Source: Corynebacterium xerosis NBRC 16721 = ATCC 373
GTDB lineage: Bacteria > Actinomycetota > Actinomycetes > Mycobacteriales > Mycobacteriaceae
Length of the DNA stretch: 64,000 bases
Assembly: GCF_001552415.1 (NCBI RefSeq)
Contig: NZ_BCRD01000002.1
Coordinates: forward strand, 545,741-609,740
Direction: 5' to 3'
Part shown: piece by piece, positions 10,431 through 19,876 of the stretch
Layout: every line of letters begins with the position of its first letter
Position numbering within the stretch: the stretch's first letter is position 1
The notes under the pieces: model-generated
Database searches by the model: none
Told to the model about the DNA's origin: nothing
Seen by the model: the letters and a program-made list of their open reading frames with translations, nothing else
Program-made: the position numbers and the translations under genes

Positions 10431-11444
10431 ATGACGCACGCCCACGGACATTCCCACGGCCACTCCCACTCGCACGCCGGCCACCGCGAGTGCTCGACGC
10501 CCCCGCCGCCGCCCGGCACCGTCGACCTGGAGGCCATCAAGCGCGAGGCCGACGCCCGTGCCGAAGTGGAGCGCCGCATCTCCGACCAGGGCGAGGGCTT
10601 GCCGCCGCTCGTCGACGTCACCGCCGAGAACTTCGACCCCGAGGTGGTCATCCGCTCCGAGCAGGTGCCCGTCGTCGTGCTCATCGGCAACCCGTCGTCG
10701 CCGGATTCGGTGCGCATGCGACTGCTTCTCGACGAGATGGCGCGCGAAGCCAACCTCAACTGGATCGCGGCGTGGGTCGACGCCGCCGCCCAGATGGACG
10801 TCGCCCGCGCCTTCGGCGTGCAGGCGCTGCCGACCGTCGTGGCCGTCGCCATGGGCCAGCCGATCGGCCAGTTCGTCGGCGAGCAGACCCGCGACTACAT
10901 GGACCAGTGGATCGAGGCCGTCATGGACGCCACCCGCGGCCGCCTGAAGGGGTTGCCGGCGGGGACCCGCATGATGGGCGAGGGGGAGGAGGGCCCGGAG
11001 CCCGACGCCGGCCTCAAGCCCCCGACCGACGATCCGCGCCTGGCGCAGGCGGAGGAGAAGCTCAACGAGGGCGACTTCGAGGGCGCGGTGGCCGTCTACG
11101 ACGAGATCCTCAAGTCCGAGCCCGCCAACGCCGAGCTGAAGGCCGCGCGCACCAACGTCGTGTTCCTGGCGCGCGCCCAGAAGATCGACCGCGCCTCCGA
11201 TCCCATCGCCCGCGCCGACGCCGACCCGAAGAACGTCGGCCTGGCCCTCGAGGCCGCCGACGTGGAAATGCTCGTCGGCGACCCGGCGCTGTCGCTGGAG
11301 CGCCTGCTGGTGCTGCTGCCGACGGTGTTCGGCGACGACCGCGCGGCCATCAAGGATCGCCTGCTCGACCTGCTGCAGCTTTTCGACGCCGCCGATCCCG
11401 TCGCGCTCGACGCCCGCCGCCGGATGGCCAGCGCGCTGTTCTAG
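10431..11444 (+). CDS. CnoX-like thioredoxin/TPR co-chaperone with His-rich N-terminus
   Basis: A 337-residue protein with a thioredoxin-fold domain (about 65-180, PVVVLIGNPSSPDSVRMR, FGVQALPTVVAVAMG) joined to TPR-like helices (about 210-337). This is the layout of CnoX/YbbN and of mycobacterial Rv1324, holdases that cooperate with DnaK and GroEL. The CxxC pair is absent (NPSSPDS stands in its place), so it is unlikely to be an oxidoreductase. The first 20 residues, HAHGHSHGHSHSHAGH, are an unusual histidine run that could bind metal. Start ATG follows the previous stop by 11 nt. Confidence 0.85.
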   Translation: MTHAHGHSHGHSHSHAGHRECSTPPPPPGTVDLEAIKREADARAEVERRISDQGEGLPPLVDVTAENFDPEVVIRSEQVPVVVLIGNPSSPDSVRMRLLLDEMAREANLNWIAAWVDAAAQMDVARAFGVQALPTVVAVAMGQPIGQFVGEQTRDYMDQWIEAVMDATRGRLKGLPAGTRMMGEGEEGPEPDAGLKPPTDDPRLAQAEEKLNEGDFEGAVAVYDEILKSEPANAELKAARTNVVFLARAQKIDRASDPIARADADPKNVGLALEAADVEMLVGDPALSLERLLVLLPTVFGDDRAAIKDRLLDLLQLFDAADPVALDARRRMASALF

Positions 11445-11462
11445 CGGCGGGGAGGGCCCGGG

Positions 11463-11858
11463 TCACGCCGCCTGCCGCGTGTACGGCCAATCGCCGGGGG
11501 CCATGAGATACCAGACCGTGGCCATGATCGCCGCCACCGAAATGGTCAGGGCGGCGCCCAACGCCACCTGCGTGGACCAGTGGCGGTCGCGGAACCATGC
11601 CTCCGAAGCGTCGTAAAGCCGGGCCAAACGCACGTTGAACCGGCGCATGGGCGGATGCACCAGCGACAGCAGGCCCAGCGAGATGAAGATGAGCAGCCAG
11701 CCGGGGGCGGGCGTCGGCAAGATGACGATGCCCACGATGAGCAGGCAAAAGCCCAGAACGAGCAGGACGGGGGAGAGGAAGGGGCCGTACCAGCGCCGGC
11801 GCATGGACTCGTGGCGGGACTTCATCCGGTCCATCAACCGGCTGATCCTCTCCTCCAT
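11463..11858 (-). CDS. TIGR02611/PGPGW-family membrane protein
   Basis: A 131-residue protein with three predicted helices. The central segment VILPTPAPGWLLIFISLGLL carries the PGPGW-like signature of a conserved actinobacterial family of unknown function; flanking helices are FLSPVLLVLGFCLLI and ALGAALTISVAAIMATVW. I chose ATG 11858 because GGAGGGGAGG lies just upstream and because residues before it are not family-like. It runs opposite to the previous gene, with an 18-nt gap between stops. Confidence 0.8.
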   Translation of the reverse strand: MEERISRLMDRMKSRHESMRRRWYGPFLSPVLLVLGFCLLIVGIVILPTPAPGWLLIFISLGLLSLVHPPMRRFNVRLARLYDASEAWFRDRHWSTQVALGAALTISVAAIMATVWYLMAPGDWPYTRQAA

Positions 11859-12035
11859 GGGCCCTCCCCTCCGGTGCGTCGGCTCGACGGGGGCGTCCTC
11901 CATGCGGATCCCCGCGATGCGGTCCCCACGATATTGACACCCTCGCACCGGGGGGCGCCCGTTCAACCGTGGCGAAGCGTCCCCGGGGCCGCCCCGGTGT
12001 TACTCTTCCTGCGATTCACGGTGATGAAACGCCGG

Positions 12036-12069
12036 CGCCCGACCCTCGAATTCGGTCGGGCGTCTTTTT
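12036..12069 (+). terminator. Terminator-like hairpin upstream of the serine hydrolase gene
   Basis: Stem CGCCCGACC (12036-12044) with GGTCGGGCG (12054-12062), 9-nt loop, followed by TCTTTTT. No plus-strand gene ends here, so it either ends a short untranslated transcript or acts as an attenuator in the leader of the downstream lipoprotein gene. Confidence 0.75.
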
Positions 12070-12132
12070 GCGGCCCAGGTGCGGCGGCCCCGATCCGGGG
12101 AGCCACCGGGGGACGGTACTCGGGAGATGATC

Positions 12133-13317
12133 ATGCGAGCGCGAACGGCGATGGCGCGGAAGACGCCCGGCCTCATGCTGGCCGCGATGTCGGCGACGGC
12201 GCTTCTGGCCGGGTGCACGATCCCGGGCACGACCGACGCCGCGGACGAAGCGTCCGAGCCGGCCGTCGCCCCCGTGGTCGATGGTTGGGACACGTCGGAG
12301 GAAGTCGAGTGGACCGACGCGCAGAACGTCCTCGACGAGGCGATGGAGGAGTTCTCTGACCTCTACGGCATCGAGTTGGCCGCCTATCTGCGGGTCATCG
12401 ACGGCCCCTACCGGGGGCTGACGGCGTCGGTCGGCGGCGACGAGGAGCAGTACTCCGCGTCGACCATCAAGGCGCCGCTGGTCGTGACCGCGCTGAACAC
12501 CTTCGGCGATGACCTCGACGAGGTCGTCACCGTCGACTGGGAGGACGCCGTGGGCGGCAGCGTCATCGGCGCCGGCGACTACACCGTCGACACCCTGCTG
12601 CGGTACGTGATGGCCTACTCCGACAACACCGCCGCCAACGGCCTCATCGACGCCGTGGGCGGGTTCGACGCGGTCAACGAAGTGATCGAGGATGCCGGGG
12701 TGGACGGGGAGCGCTACCACCTGGGCAACAAGATGAACATCCCCAACCCGTCCGGGGACCGGTCGTGGATTTCCCCGACCCAGTCGGCGCTGTTCATGTC
12801 GAAGATCCACGAGGCGGCCGATGGCGACGGCGACGCCGATTTCATAGATGGCGAGACCGCCCGCACGGCCCTGACCTACCTGACGTACGGCGGCGCGCAG
12901 AAGTTCGCCATGTACGCCGGCAATGCGGTGCAGAAGACCGGCGACACCGGCGAGGGCACCAACGACCACGGCATCCTCTACACCGGCGCCGGGCCCATCG
13001 CCTTCGGCATCACCACCCGCTTCGGCACCCCGATGAACGAGCTCACCGACGCCCTGCTCGGCCGGCTCGGCGGCCGCATCGCTACGTTGCTGCCGGACTA
13101 CAACCGCCTCGACGGCGGCAAGCCGCTGAGCCCCGAGGACGCCGCCACGTGGAGCGCTGACGGGGACGGCGATGGCGTCGCCGACAGGCTCGGCGACGGC
13201 GCCAGCGAATATGAGATCGCGGCGGCCGATGGCACCGGCGTCACCGACGGATCGGGTGCCCCGCTTTACGACGAGACCCTCGACCCCGATTGGTTCAACC
13301 CCTACCGCGCCCTCTAG
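12133..13317 (+). CDS. Beta-lactamase-fold serine hydrolase lipoprotein
   Basis: A 394-residue secreted protein. The signal peptide ends in the lipobox LLAGC (Cys 28). The three class A beta-lactamase/PBP motifs are in order: STIK (SxxK) about residue 100, SDN (AYSDNTAANG) about residue 160 and KTG (QKTGDTGEG) about residue 275. It therefore resembles class A beta-lactamases or D,D-peptidase-like hydrolases, but I see no Exxxn omega loop certain enough to call a resistance enzyme. The C-terminal 70 residues are acidic and repeat DGDGDG. ATG 12133 is preferred over 12127 because GGGAG sits 6 nt before it. Confidence 0.82.
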   Translation: MRARTAMARKTPGLMLAAMSATALLAGCTIPGTTDAADEASEPAVAPVVDGWDTSEEVEWTDAQNVLDEAMEEFSDLYGIELAAYLRVIDGPYRGLTASVGGDEEQYSASTIKAPLVVTALNTFGDDLDEVVTVDWEDAVGGSVIGAGDYTVDTLLRYVMAYSDNTAANGLIDAVGGFDAVNEVIEDAGVDGERYHLGNKMNIPNPSGDRSWISPTQSALFMSKIHEAADGDGDADFIDGETARTALTYLTYGGAQKFAMYAGNAVQKTGDTGEGTNDHGILYTGAGPIAFGITTRFGTPMNELTDALLGRLGGRIATLLPDYNRLDGGKPLSPEDAATWSADGDGDGVADRLGDGASEYEIAAADGTGVTDGSGAPLYDETLDPDWFNPYRAL

Positions 13318-13359
13318 GGACGCCCCGTCCCCCGGCGGGCCCGCACCCGGAAACGAAGG

Positions 13360-13391
13360 AACCGGCCGACCCGTGATCGGGTCGGCCGGTT
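13360..13391. terminator. Bidirectional terminator between serine hydrolase and glgB
   Basis: Perfect 13-bp stem (AACCGGCCGACCC at 13360-13372 with 13379-13391) and a GTGATC loop between two convergent genes. There is no long T-run in either direction. Confidence 0.75.
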
Positions 13392-13427
13392 CAGCCGTTC
13401 ATGGCGTCATCTCCGTGCGGGGCCGGA

Positions 13428-15623
13428 TCAGCCCTCGTGGCGGAACCAGATCGCGGTGTTCGCCGGCAGGGTCAACTCGATCGACTGCTCCTGGCCGTTC
13501 CAGCCCTGCGGCTCCGACTGCAGCGTCCCGTTGAGGCCGTAGCCCGAACCTGCGTAACGCTCGTCGTTGCTGTTGAGCACCTCGGCCCACGCGCCCGCGC
13601 GGGGCACGCCGATGCGGTAACGCTCCTGGGTCGCGCCCGACAGGTTGAACACGCACGCCAGCGCCGAACCGTCGTCGCCGTAGCGGACGAAGGACAGCAC
13701 GCTGTTGTTCGAGTCGTCCGCGTTGATCCACGCGAAGCCCTCCGGGCGATCGTCGCGCGAGTACAGGGCGTCGGTCTCGCGGTAGACCGCATTGAGGTCC
13801 TTGACCAGCAGCTGGATGCCGCGATGGTACTCGCCGCCCCACCCCTCGAGGTTGTCCCACGCGATCGACTCGTCGTGGTTCCACTCGCGGTTCTGGCCCA
13901 GATCCTGGCCCTGGAACAGCAGCTGCTTGCCCGGGTGGCCCCACATGAAGGCCAACAGGGTGCGCAGACCCGCGGCCTTGTTCCAGTCGTCGCCCGGCAT
14001 GCGCTCCCACAGGGAACCCTTGCCGTGGACGACCTCGTCGTGGCTGAACGGGAGGATGAACTTCTCGGAGTAGGCGTAGACCATCGCGAAGGTGACCTCG
14101 TGATGGTGGTACGCGCGGTGGATCGGATCCTTGGCGAAGTACTCCAGGGTGTCGTTCATCCAGCCCATGTTCCACTTCATGTTGAAGCCCAGGCCGCCGT
14201 CCTGCGTCGCGGCGGTGACGCCCGGCCATGACGTGGACTCCTCGGCGATGGTGAGGAAGCCCGGGTGGTGCTTGTGCACCGTGGCGTTGAACTCCTGCAG
14301 GAACTGCATCGCGTCGAGGTTCTCGCGGCCGCCGTACTGGTTCGGCAGCCACTCGCCCTCCTCGCGGGAATAGTCCAGGTAGAGCATCGAGGCGACGGCG
14401 TCGACGCGCAGGCCGTCGATGTGGAACTCCTCGGCCCAGTACAGGGCGTTGGCGTACAGGAAGTTGCGGACCTCGTTGCGGCCGAAGTCGAAGACGTAGG
14501 TGCCCCAGTCCTTCTGCTCGCCGCGGCGCCAGTCCGGGTGCTCGTAGCACGCCGTGCCGTCGAAACGCGCCAGCGCCCAGTCGTCCTTGGGGAAGTGGCC
14601 CGGCACCCAGTCCACGATGACGCCGATGCCGGCGGCGTGGAACGCGTCGATGAGCGCGCGCAGCTGATCCGGCGAACCGAAACGGCTGGTCGGCGCGTAG
14701 TAGGACGTGACCTGGTAACCCCAGGAACCGGAGAACGGGTGCTCCGCGACGGGCATGAACTCGACGTGGGTGTAGCCCATGTCCACGACGTAGCGCACCA
14801 GCTGTTCGGCCATGACCTCGTAGGACAGGCCCTGCTTCCACGAGCCCAAGTGGACCTCGTAGATGCTCATCGGCTGCGCCTGCCAGTCGGTGGTGACGCG
14901 CTTGGCCATCCACTCCTCGTCGCGCCACTGGTAGTCCGACTCGGCGACGATGGAACCGGTGGCCGGCGGGACCTCGGTGGCGTAGGCCATCGGGTCGGCC
15001 TTGTCGCGGCGGTGGCCCTCCGGGGTGGTGATGGCGAACTTGTAGACGTCGCCCGGCGCCACGTTCGGGATGAAGACCTCCCACACTCCCGTGCCGCCCA
15101 TGGAGCGCATCGGGTACTGCGCCCCGTTCCACATGCAGAAACCGCCGATGACCGCGACTCCCTTGGCGTTGGGCGCCCACACTGAGAAGGACACGCCGGA
15201 AACCTCGCCCAGCTCGGTCTCGTACGTCCGCGGGTGGGCGCCGAGGGCCTCCCACAGGCGCTCGTGGCGGCCCTCGCCGATCAGGTGCAGATCGCCCTCG
15301 CGGACGGTCGGCAGGAAGCGGTAACCGTCGGCGCGCTCCTCGACCGAACCGTCGGCCCACGTGATGCGCAGCCGGTAATCGAAGTCCAGGTCGCCCGGGA
15401 CCAGCGCCGCATAGACGTCATCGCCCACTGGCTCGGCCTCGAAATCACCGCGGGTGGACGTCACGGTCACCGCGGTCGCACCGAAGATGCGGGCGCGGAT
15501 GACGGTGTCGCCGTCGATCAGATGCGCACCGTAGAACGAATGGGGATCGTGGTGCGTGCAGCTGCGGAGACGATCCATGTCTCCGGACGGGATGGTCAGG
15601 CGCGGATCGGTGGGGGCGCTCAT
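13428..15623 (-). CDS. glgB: 1,4-alpha-glucan branching enzyme
   Basis: Makes alpha-1,6 branches in glycogen-like alpha-glucans (GH13 subfamily 9). The 731 residues comprise an N-terminal CBM48-like region (about 20-220) with [20 protein letters not shown], the catalytic barrel and a C-terminal beta domain. Catalytic residues are visible at [10 protein letters not shown] (nucleophile Asp about 408) and IAEESTSW (acid Glu about 461); [10 protein letters not shown] is the third conserved box. It lies downstream of glgE on the same strand with a 166-bp gap and shares a terminator with the opposite gene. Confidence 0.97.
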   Translation of the reverse strand: MSAPTDPRLTIPSGDMDRLRSCTHHDPHSFYGAHLIDGDTVIRARIFGATAVTVTSTRGDFEAEPVGDDVYAALVPGDLDFDYRLRITWADGSVEERADGYRFLPTVREGDLHLIGEGRHERLWEALGAHPRTYETELGEVSGVSFSVWAPNAKGVAVIGGFCMWNGAQYPMRSMGGTGVWEVFIPNVAPGDVYKFAITTPEGHRRDKADPMAYATEVPPATGSIVAESDYQWRDEEWMAKRVTTDWQAQPMSIYEVHLGSWKQGLSYEVMAEQLVRYVVDMGYTHVEFMPVAEHPFSGSWGYQVTSYYAPTSRFGSPDQLRALIDAFHAAGIGVIVDWVPGHFPKDDWALARFDGTACYEHPDWRRGEQKDWGTYVFDFGRNEVRNFLYANALYWAEEFHIDGLRVDAVASMLYLDYSREEGEWLPNQYGGRENLDAMQFLQEFNATVHKHHPGFLTIAEESTSWPGVTAATQDGGLGFNMKWNMGWMNDTLEYFAKDPIHRAYHHHEVTFAMVYAYSEKFILPFSHDEVVHGKGSLWERMPGDDWNKAAGLRTLLAFMWGHPGKQLLFQGQDLGQNREWNHDESIAWDNLEGWGGEYHRGIQLLVKDLNAVYRETDALYSRDDRPEGFAWINADDSNNSVLSFVRYGDDGSALACVFNLSGATQERYRIGVPRAGAWAEVLNSNDERYAGSGYGLNGTLQSEPQGWNGQEQSIELTLPANTAIWFRHEG

Positions 15624-15789
15624 GGCGGTCCTTCCAGGTGAATACCGGGTTGTGCGTCAGAAATCGGGTCGATCTGATGTGGGGGCGGCGGCGCCGTGGC
15701 GTCGGCCGGGCATCCGGGGACCCGCCTCCAGCGTATGCGCGGAAAGCGGGTCCCGTACCGGATTGACCCCGGGTGGGGCCGGTGGGGCG

Positions 15790-17820
15790 TCAGCCCTCGT
15801 AGTCCGGGACGTCGCGCCAGGCCAGCTTGCGGCGGGTGCCCTCGGGCACGTCCGGAAGCTGGATGATGTGGGCGACGTTGGCCCACGGCTCGAGGCGGAC
15901 GAAGTTCTCCTTGCCCCAATTGAAGCGCTGGCCGGTGATCAGGTCCTGGACGTCCATGCGATCGGTGCTGCGGCGGCCGATGGAGTTCATGTCGATGTCG
16001 AGGATGCCCTCCTGGGCGTTCCACGGATCGAGGTTGACCACCACGAGCACGGCGTCGCCGGTCAGCGGGTCGATCTTCGAGTACGCCAGCAGATTGTCGT
16101 TGCCGATGTCGTGGAAGCGCAGGGTGCGCAGCTGCTGCAGCGCCGGATGCTCGCGGCGGATGGTGTTGAGCAGCGTGATGAACGGCTCGAGCGAATCGCC
16201 CGACTCCAGCGCGGCGTCGTAGTCGCGGTGGCGCAGCTGGTACTTCTCGCTGTCCAGGTACTCCTCCGAGCCTTCCTTCACCGGCACGTTCTCGTAGAGC
16301 TCGTAGCCGGAGTACATGCCCCACAGCGGGGACATGGTCGAGGCCAGGGCCGCGCGGATGGCGAAAGCCCCGCGGCCGCCCTTGACCAGGAACTCGTGGA
16401 GGATGTCCGGGGTGTTGACCCACAGCGACGGGCGGGCGATGTCGGTGTGGCGGACGATCTCCTCGCCGAACTCCGTCAGCTCCTTCTTCGTGGTCTTCCA
16501 CGGGAAGTAGATGTAGGACTGCGTGAAGCCGGCCTTGGCCAGGCCGTACAGGCGGGCCGGGGCGGTGAACGCCTCGGCCAGGAAGATGACCTCCGGGTTG
16601 GACTGGTGGACCGTGTCGATCAGCCACTCCCAGAAGTTGCCCGGCTTGGTGTGCGGGTTGTCGACGCGGAAGACCTTGACGCCGCGCTTGACCCAGAAGC
16701 GCACGACGCGCAGGACCTCCTCGTAGAGGCCCTTCGGATCGTTGTCGAAGTTCAGGGGGTAGATGTCCTGGTACTTCTTCGGCGGGTTCTCGGCGTAGGC
16801 AATGGTGCCGTCGGGCAGGACGGTGAACCAATCCGGGTGGGCCTCGGCCCACGGATGGTCGGGGGCGCACTGCAGCGCGAGGTCGAGGGCTACCTCCAGG
16901 TTGCGCTCCTTGGCCGCCTCGACGAATTCCGCGAACTCGTCGTCGCCGCCCAGAGCCGGCTCGAAGGCGTCGTGCCCGCCGGCGGCGGAGCCGATGGCCC
17001 ACGGGGACCCCACGTCGCCCGGCTCCGGGGTCAGGGTGTTGTTGCGGCCCTTGCGGTTGATCTCGCCGATCGGGTGGATCGGGGGCAGGTACACGACGTC
17101 GAAGCCCATGCGGGCGGCGCGGTCGAGCTGCGGGATGGAGGAACGGAACGTGCCGTGGAGCAGATTACCGTCCTCGTCGAAACCGCCGTTGGAACGCGGG
17201 AAGAACTCGTACCACGAGCCGAACAGGGCGCTGCGGCGGTCGACGAGGACCTTGCGGGTCTTGCCGCGGGTCAGCAGCTCGCGCAGCGGGTGCAGCTCGA
17301 GGATGCCGCGGGTCTCGTCCGACAGGGCCGGGGAGACGCGGGCGCGCAGCTCGGCGTCGGAGCGCAGCGACTGGGCCACGCCGCGCAGGTGCGAGCGGTA
17401 CACGGTGGCGGCGCCGGCTGCGGCGCGGTCGAACAGGCGGGCGCCGATCTCCAGGTCGTTGGCCAGCTCCTCGTCGGTCTGCCCGGCCTCGATCTTCTTG
17501 GTCACCGCATTGCGCCAGGTGGCCATCGGATCGGACCACGCGTCGACGCGGAAGGTCCACAGGCCCGGGGCATCCGGCACGAACGTGGCGTTGACCTGGT
17601 TCGGGTCGTGGTCGCTGACGCGCATGGGGATGCGCTGGGTGCGGGCGGCGAAAGAAGACTCCTTCGGGCCCTTGACGTTCAGAGTCGCGTTGAGCGCATC
17701 GTGGCCCTCGCGCCAGACGACCGCGAAGACGGGGACGACTTCGCCGGCCACCGCCTTGGACGGGGTCGCACCGCCGTCCACCTGGGGTCGTACATCGTCG
17801 ATTCCGAGTCGTCCGGTCAC
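15790..17820 (-). CDS. glgE: Alpha-1,4-glucan:maltose-1-phosphate maltosyltransferase GlgE
   Basis: Extends linear alpha-glucans with maltosyl units from maltose-1-phosphate (GH13 subfamily 3). The 676 residues include the nucleophile motif VFRVDNPHTKPGNFW (Asp about 387), the acid/base FLAEAFTAP (Glu about 416) and NTPDILHEFL. The GTG at 17820 is chosen because GAAGGAGA lies 7-14 nt upstream and the protein then begins GTG-encoded MTGRLGIDDVRP, the usual N-terminus. The next gene, glgB, branches the product; glgP elsewhere in the window degrades it. Confidence 0.96.
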   Translation of the reverse strand: MTGRLGIDDVRPQVDGGATPSKAVAGEVVPVFAVVWREGHDALNATLNVKGPKESSFAARTQRIPMRVSDHDPNQVNATFVPDAPGLWTFRVDAWSDPMATWRNAVTKKIEAGQTDEELANDLEIGARLFDRAAAGAATVYRSHLRGVAQSLRSDAELRARVSPALSDETRGILELHPLRELLTRGKTRKVLVDRRSALFGSWYEFFPRSNGGFDEDGNLLHGTFRSSIPQLDRAARMGFDVVYLPPIHPIGEINRKGRNNTLTPEPGDVGSPWAIGSAAGGHDAFEPALGGDDEFAEFVEAAKERNLEVALDLALQCAPDHPWAEAHPDWFTVLPDGTIAYAENPPKKYQDIYPLNFDNDPKGLYEEVLRVVRFWVKRGVKVFRVDNPHTKPGNFWEWLIDTVHQSNPEVIFLAEAFTAPARLYGLAKAGFTQSYIYFPWKTTKKELTEFGEEIVRHTDIARPSLWVNTPDILHEFLVKGGRGAFAIRAALASTMSPLWGMYSGYELYENVPVKEGSEEYLDSEKYQLRHRDYDAALESGDSLEPFITLLNTIRREHPALQQLRTLRFHDIGNDNLLAYSKIDPLTGDAVLVVVNLDPWNAQEGILDIDMNSIGRRSTDRMDVQDLITGQRFNWGKENFVRLEPWANVAHIIQLPDVPEGTRRKLAWRDVPDYEG

Positions 17821-18084
17821 CTTCGAGTCTCCTTCGCGCCGAGTCCGACGCTTTTGATCGTTTGTTCCTGCAGCCGTTCCCGGCGTGACCCTGCGGTCGC
17901 CCCGGGCACCCCACAAGAGTAGTGGAGTACCCGGTTTCCCACAGGGGACGAAATGATGGGCCGCCCCATTCGGGGAACGGCGGGCGCCCGTCGGGCGCAC
18001 CGTCCTGCGACCGTACGCCGTTAGCCGAGGTCGCCCGTCCCGCCACGCCACGCCGGGGGAGAAGCAGGGGCACCGGGCGGTGAA

Positions 18085-18957
18085 GTGGGGCACGATGGTG
18101 ACGTGGCTGACTTTGACTCTGATTTCAACGACGACGACTACGACGAAGATCTTCTGCTGGACTTCCGCGGGGTCTCGCTCAAGCGCGGTGGCCGGACGTT
18201 GGTCGGGCCGTTGGACTGGCAGGTCGAGCTGGACGAGCGCTGGGTGGTCCTCGGGCCCAATGGCGCGGGCAAGACGTCGCTGATGCGCATCGCGGCGGCG
18301 GAGGAGTACCCGTCGTCGGGCGTGGCGTTGGTGATGGGCGAGCGGCTGGGCCGCACGGACATGCGCGATCTGCGCACGATGATCGGCCTGACCTCCTCGG
18401 CGCTGGCGCACCGCATCCCCGATGACGAAAAGGTCGCGGACCTGGTCATCTCGGCGTCGTATTCGGTGTTGGGACGGTGGCGCGAGACCTACGAGGAAAT
18501 GGACTTCGATCAGGCCGCGGAGATCCTGGAGCGCATGGGCGCCGAGCACCTCGCCGACCGCACCTGGGGGACGTTGTCGGAGGGGGAGCGCAAGCGCGTG
18601 CTCATTTCGCGCGCCCTGATGGTCAACCCCGAGCTGCTGCTCCTCGACGAGCCGGGCGCCGGCCTCGATCTCGGTGGCCGCGAGGACCTGGTGGGTTACC
18701 TCGGCCAGTTGGCCCTGGACCCGGATGCCCCGGCGATCGTCATGATCACCCACCACGTCGAAGAGATCCCCTTCGGTTTCACGCACGCGATGCTTCTCGA
18801 CGACGGCGGGGTGGTCGCGCAGGGACTGATCGACGATGTGCTCACCAGCGAGAATCTGTCGGCCGCGTTCCACCAGTCCATCGCCGTCGACCGCATCGAC
18901 GGCCGTTTCTTCGCCCGCCGCGCCCGCGCCGCCGGCGCGCACCGGAAGGGGAAGTGA
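18085..18957 (+). CDS. Stand-alone ABC transporter ATP-binding protein
   Basis: A 290-residue ABC ATPase. Walker A is GPNGAGKTSL (about residue 55), the signature is LSEGERKRVL, Walker B is LLLLDEPGAGLD and the H-loop is MITHHVEEIP. The first 25 residues are very acidic (DFDSDFNDDDYDED). No permease gene is adjacent, so its partner or a non-transport role is unknown. The gene starts at GTG 18085 or at GTG 18103; neither has a convincing ribosome binding site. A Nudix gene follows 4 nt later. Confidence 0.88.
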   Translation: MGHDGDVADFDSDFNDDDYDEDLLLDFRGVSLKRGGRTLVGPLDWQVELDERWVVLGPNGAGKTSLMRIAAAEEYPSSGVALVMGERLGRTDMRDLRTMIGLTSSALAHRIPDDEKVADLVISASYSVLGRWRETYEEMDFDQAAEILERMGAEHLADRTWGTLSEGERKRVLISRALMVNPELLLLDEPGAGLDLGGREDLVGYLGQLALDPDAPAIVMITHHVEEIPFGFTHAMLLDDGGVVAQGLIDDVLTSENLSAAFHQSIAVDRIDGRFFARRARAAGAHRKGK

Positions 18958-18961
18958 CCGG

Positions 18962-19876
18962 ATGGCCCGGAACGAGATGAACGGCAACGGCAACGGGCAG
19001 GTCCCGGGAGGCAGTGCCGACGGAGCCGCGGGCGACGCCCCCGCCCCGGCGACGCCGCGGCTGGCGTCGACGGTGCTGCTGGTGCGCGATTCGGTGCACG
19101 GCATCGAGCTGTACGTGCAGGAGCGCGTGAGCACCATGAAGTTCGCCGCCAACATGACGGTCTTCCCGGGCGGCGGCGTCGATGCCCGCGACTTTCCGGG
19201 CGACGTCGACGGCGACGGCCACGACAGTCCGCGCCTGAATTGGTCCGGCCATGATCCGCAGTGGTGGGCCGACCGGTTCAACGTCGCGCCGGCGACGGCA
19301 CGGGCGCTGGTGTGCGCGGCGGTGCGCGAGACGTTCGAGGAGACCGGCACGCTGCTGGCCACCGACGCGACGGGAGAGACGGTCGCGGATTCCGGCCGGT
19401 TCCACGCGCAGCGCAAGGCCATGGAATCCCACGAGCTCGCCTTCTCCGACTTCATGGCGGCCGAGAACCTGGGGCTGCGTTCCGATCTGCTGCGCCCGTG
19501 GAGCAATTGGGTGACCCCGGAGAAGTTCCCGACGCGCTTCGACACCTTCTTCTTCCTCGCCGCCCAGCCGGAGGGGCAGATCGCCGACGGCGACACGTCG
19601 GAGGCGGCGTCGACGGGCTGGTTCCGTCCGACGGTGCTCATGGACGGGTGGCGCGACCGCAAGGTGGGCCTGATGCCGCCGACGTGGGCGCAGATCAAGC
19701 GCCTGCTGCCGTATGACACGGTCGCCGAAGTCCTCGCGGCGGCCGACGCCGACGACGCTCCGGTGGGCCGCACCACCAGCGACTTCTTCGGGGACCCGTT
19801 CATGGACGAGTTCTTCGCCGTCGCCACGCACCTGGGACACCTGCGCGGGGACGCGGCGGCGCGGGGGCGGGCGTGA
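18962..19876 (+). CDS. Nudix hydrolase with split Nudix box (NUDT19-like)
   Basis: A 304-residue hydrolase of nucleoside-diphosphate-linked substrates; NUDT19-type members act on CoA or related compounds. The Nudix helix VRETFEETGTLL is near residue 122, but the glycine-rich first half (FPGGGVDARDF, about residue 67) is separated from it by about 45 extra residues, a layout known in the NUDT19/RP2 group. A low-complexity Ala/Pro stretch precedes the domain. It overlaps the next gene by 4 nt, implying translational coupling. Confidence 0.85.
   Translation: MARNEMNGNGNGQVPGGSADGAAGDAPAPATPRLASTVLLVRDSVHGIELYVQERVSTMKFAANMTVFPGGGVDARDFPGDVDGDGHDSPRLNWSGHDPQWWADRFNVAPATARALVCAAVRETFEETGTLLATDATGETVADSGRFHAQRKAMESHELAFSDFMAAENLGLRSDLLRPWSNWVTPEKFPTRFDTFFFLAAQPEGQIADGDTSEAASTGWFRPTVLMDGWRDRKVGLMPPTWAQIKRLLPYDTVAEVLAAADADDAPVGRTTSDFFGDPFMDEFFAVATHLGHLRGDAAARGRA

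Noticed and set aside
12133..13317. Calling the lipoprotein an antibiotic-resistance beta-lactamase
   Set aside because: SxxK, SDN and KTG motifs are present, but the omega-loop glutamate is not certain and the lipoprotein context also fits a cell-wall D,D-peptidase; the sequence alone does not decide.
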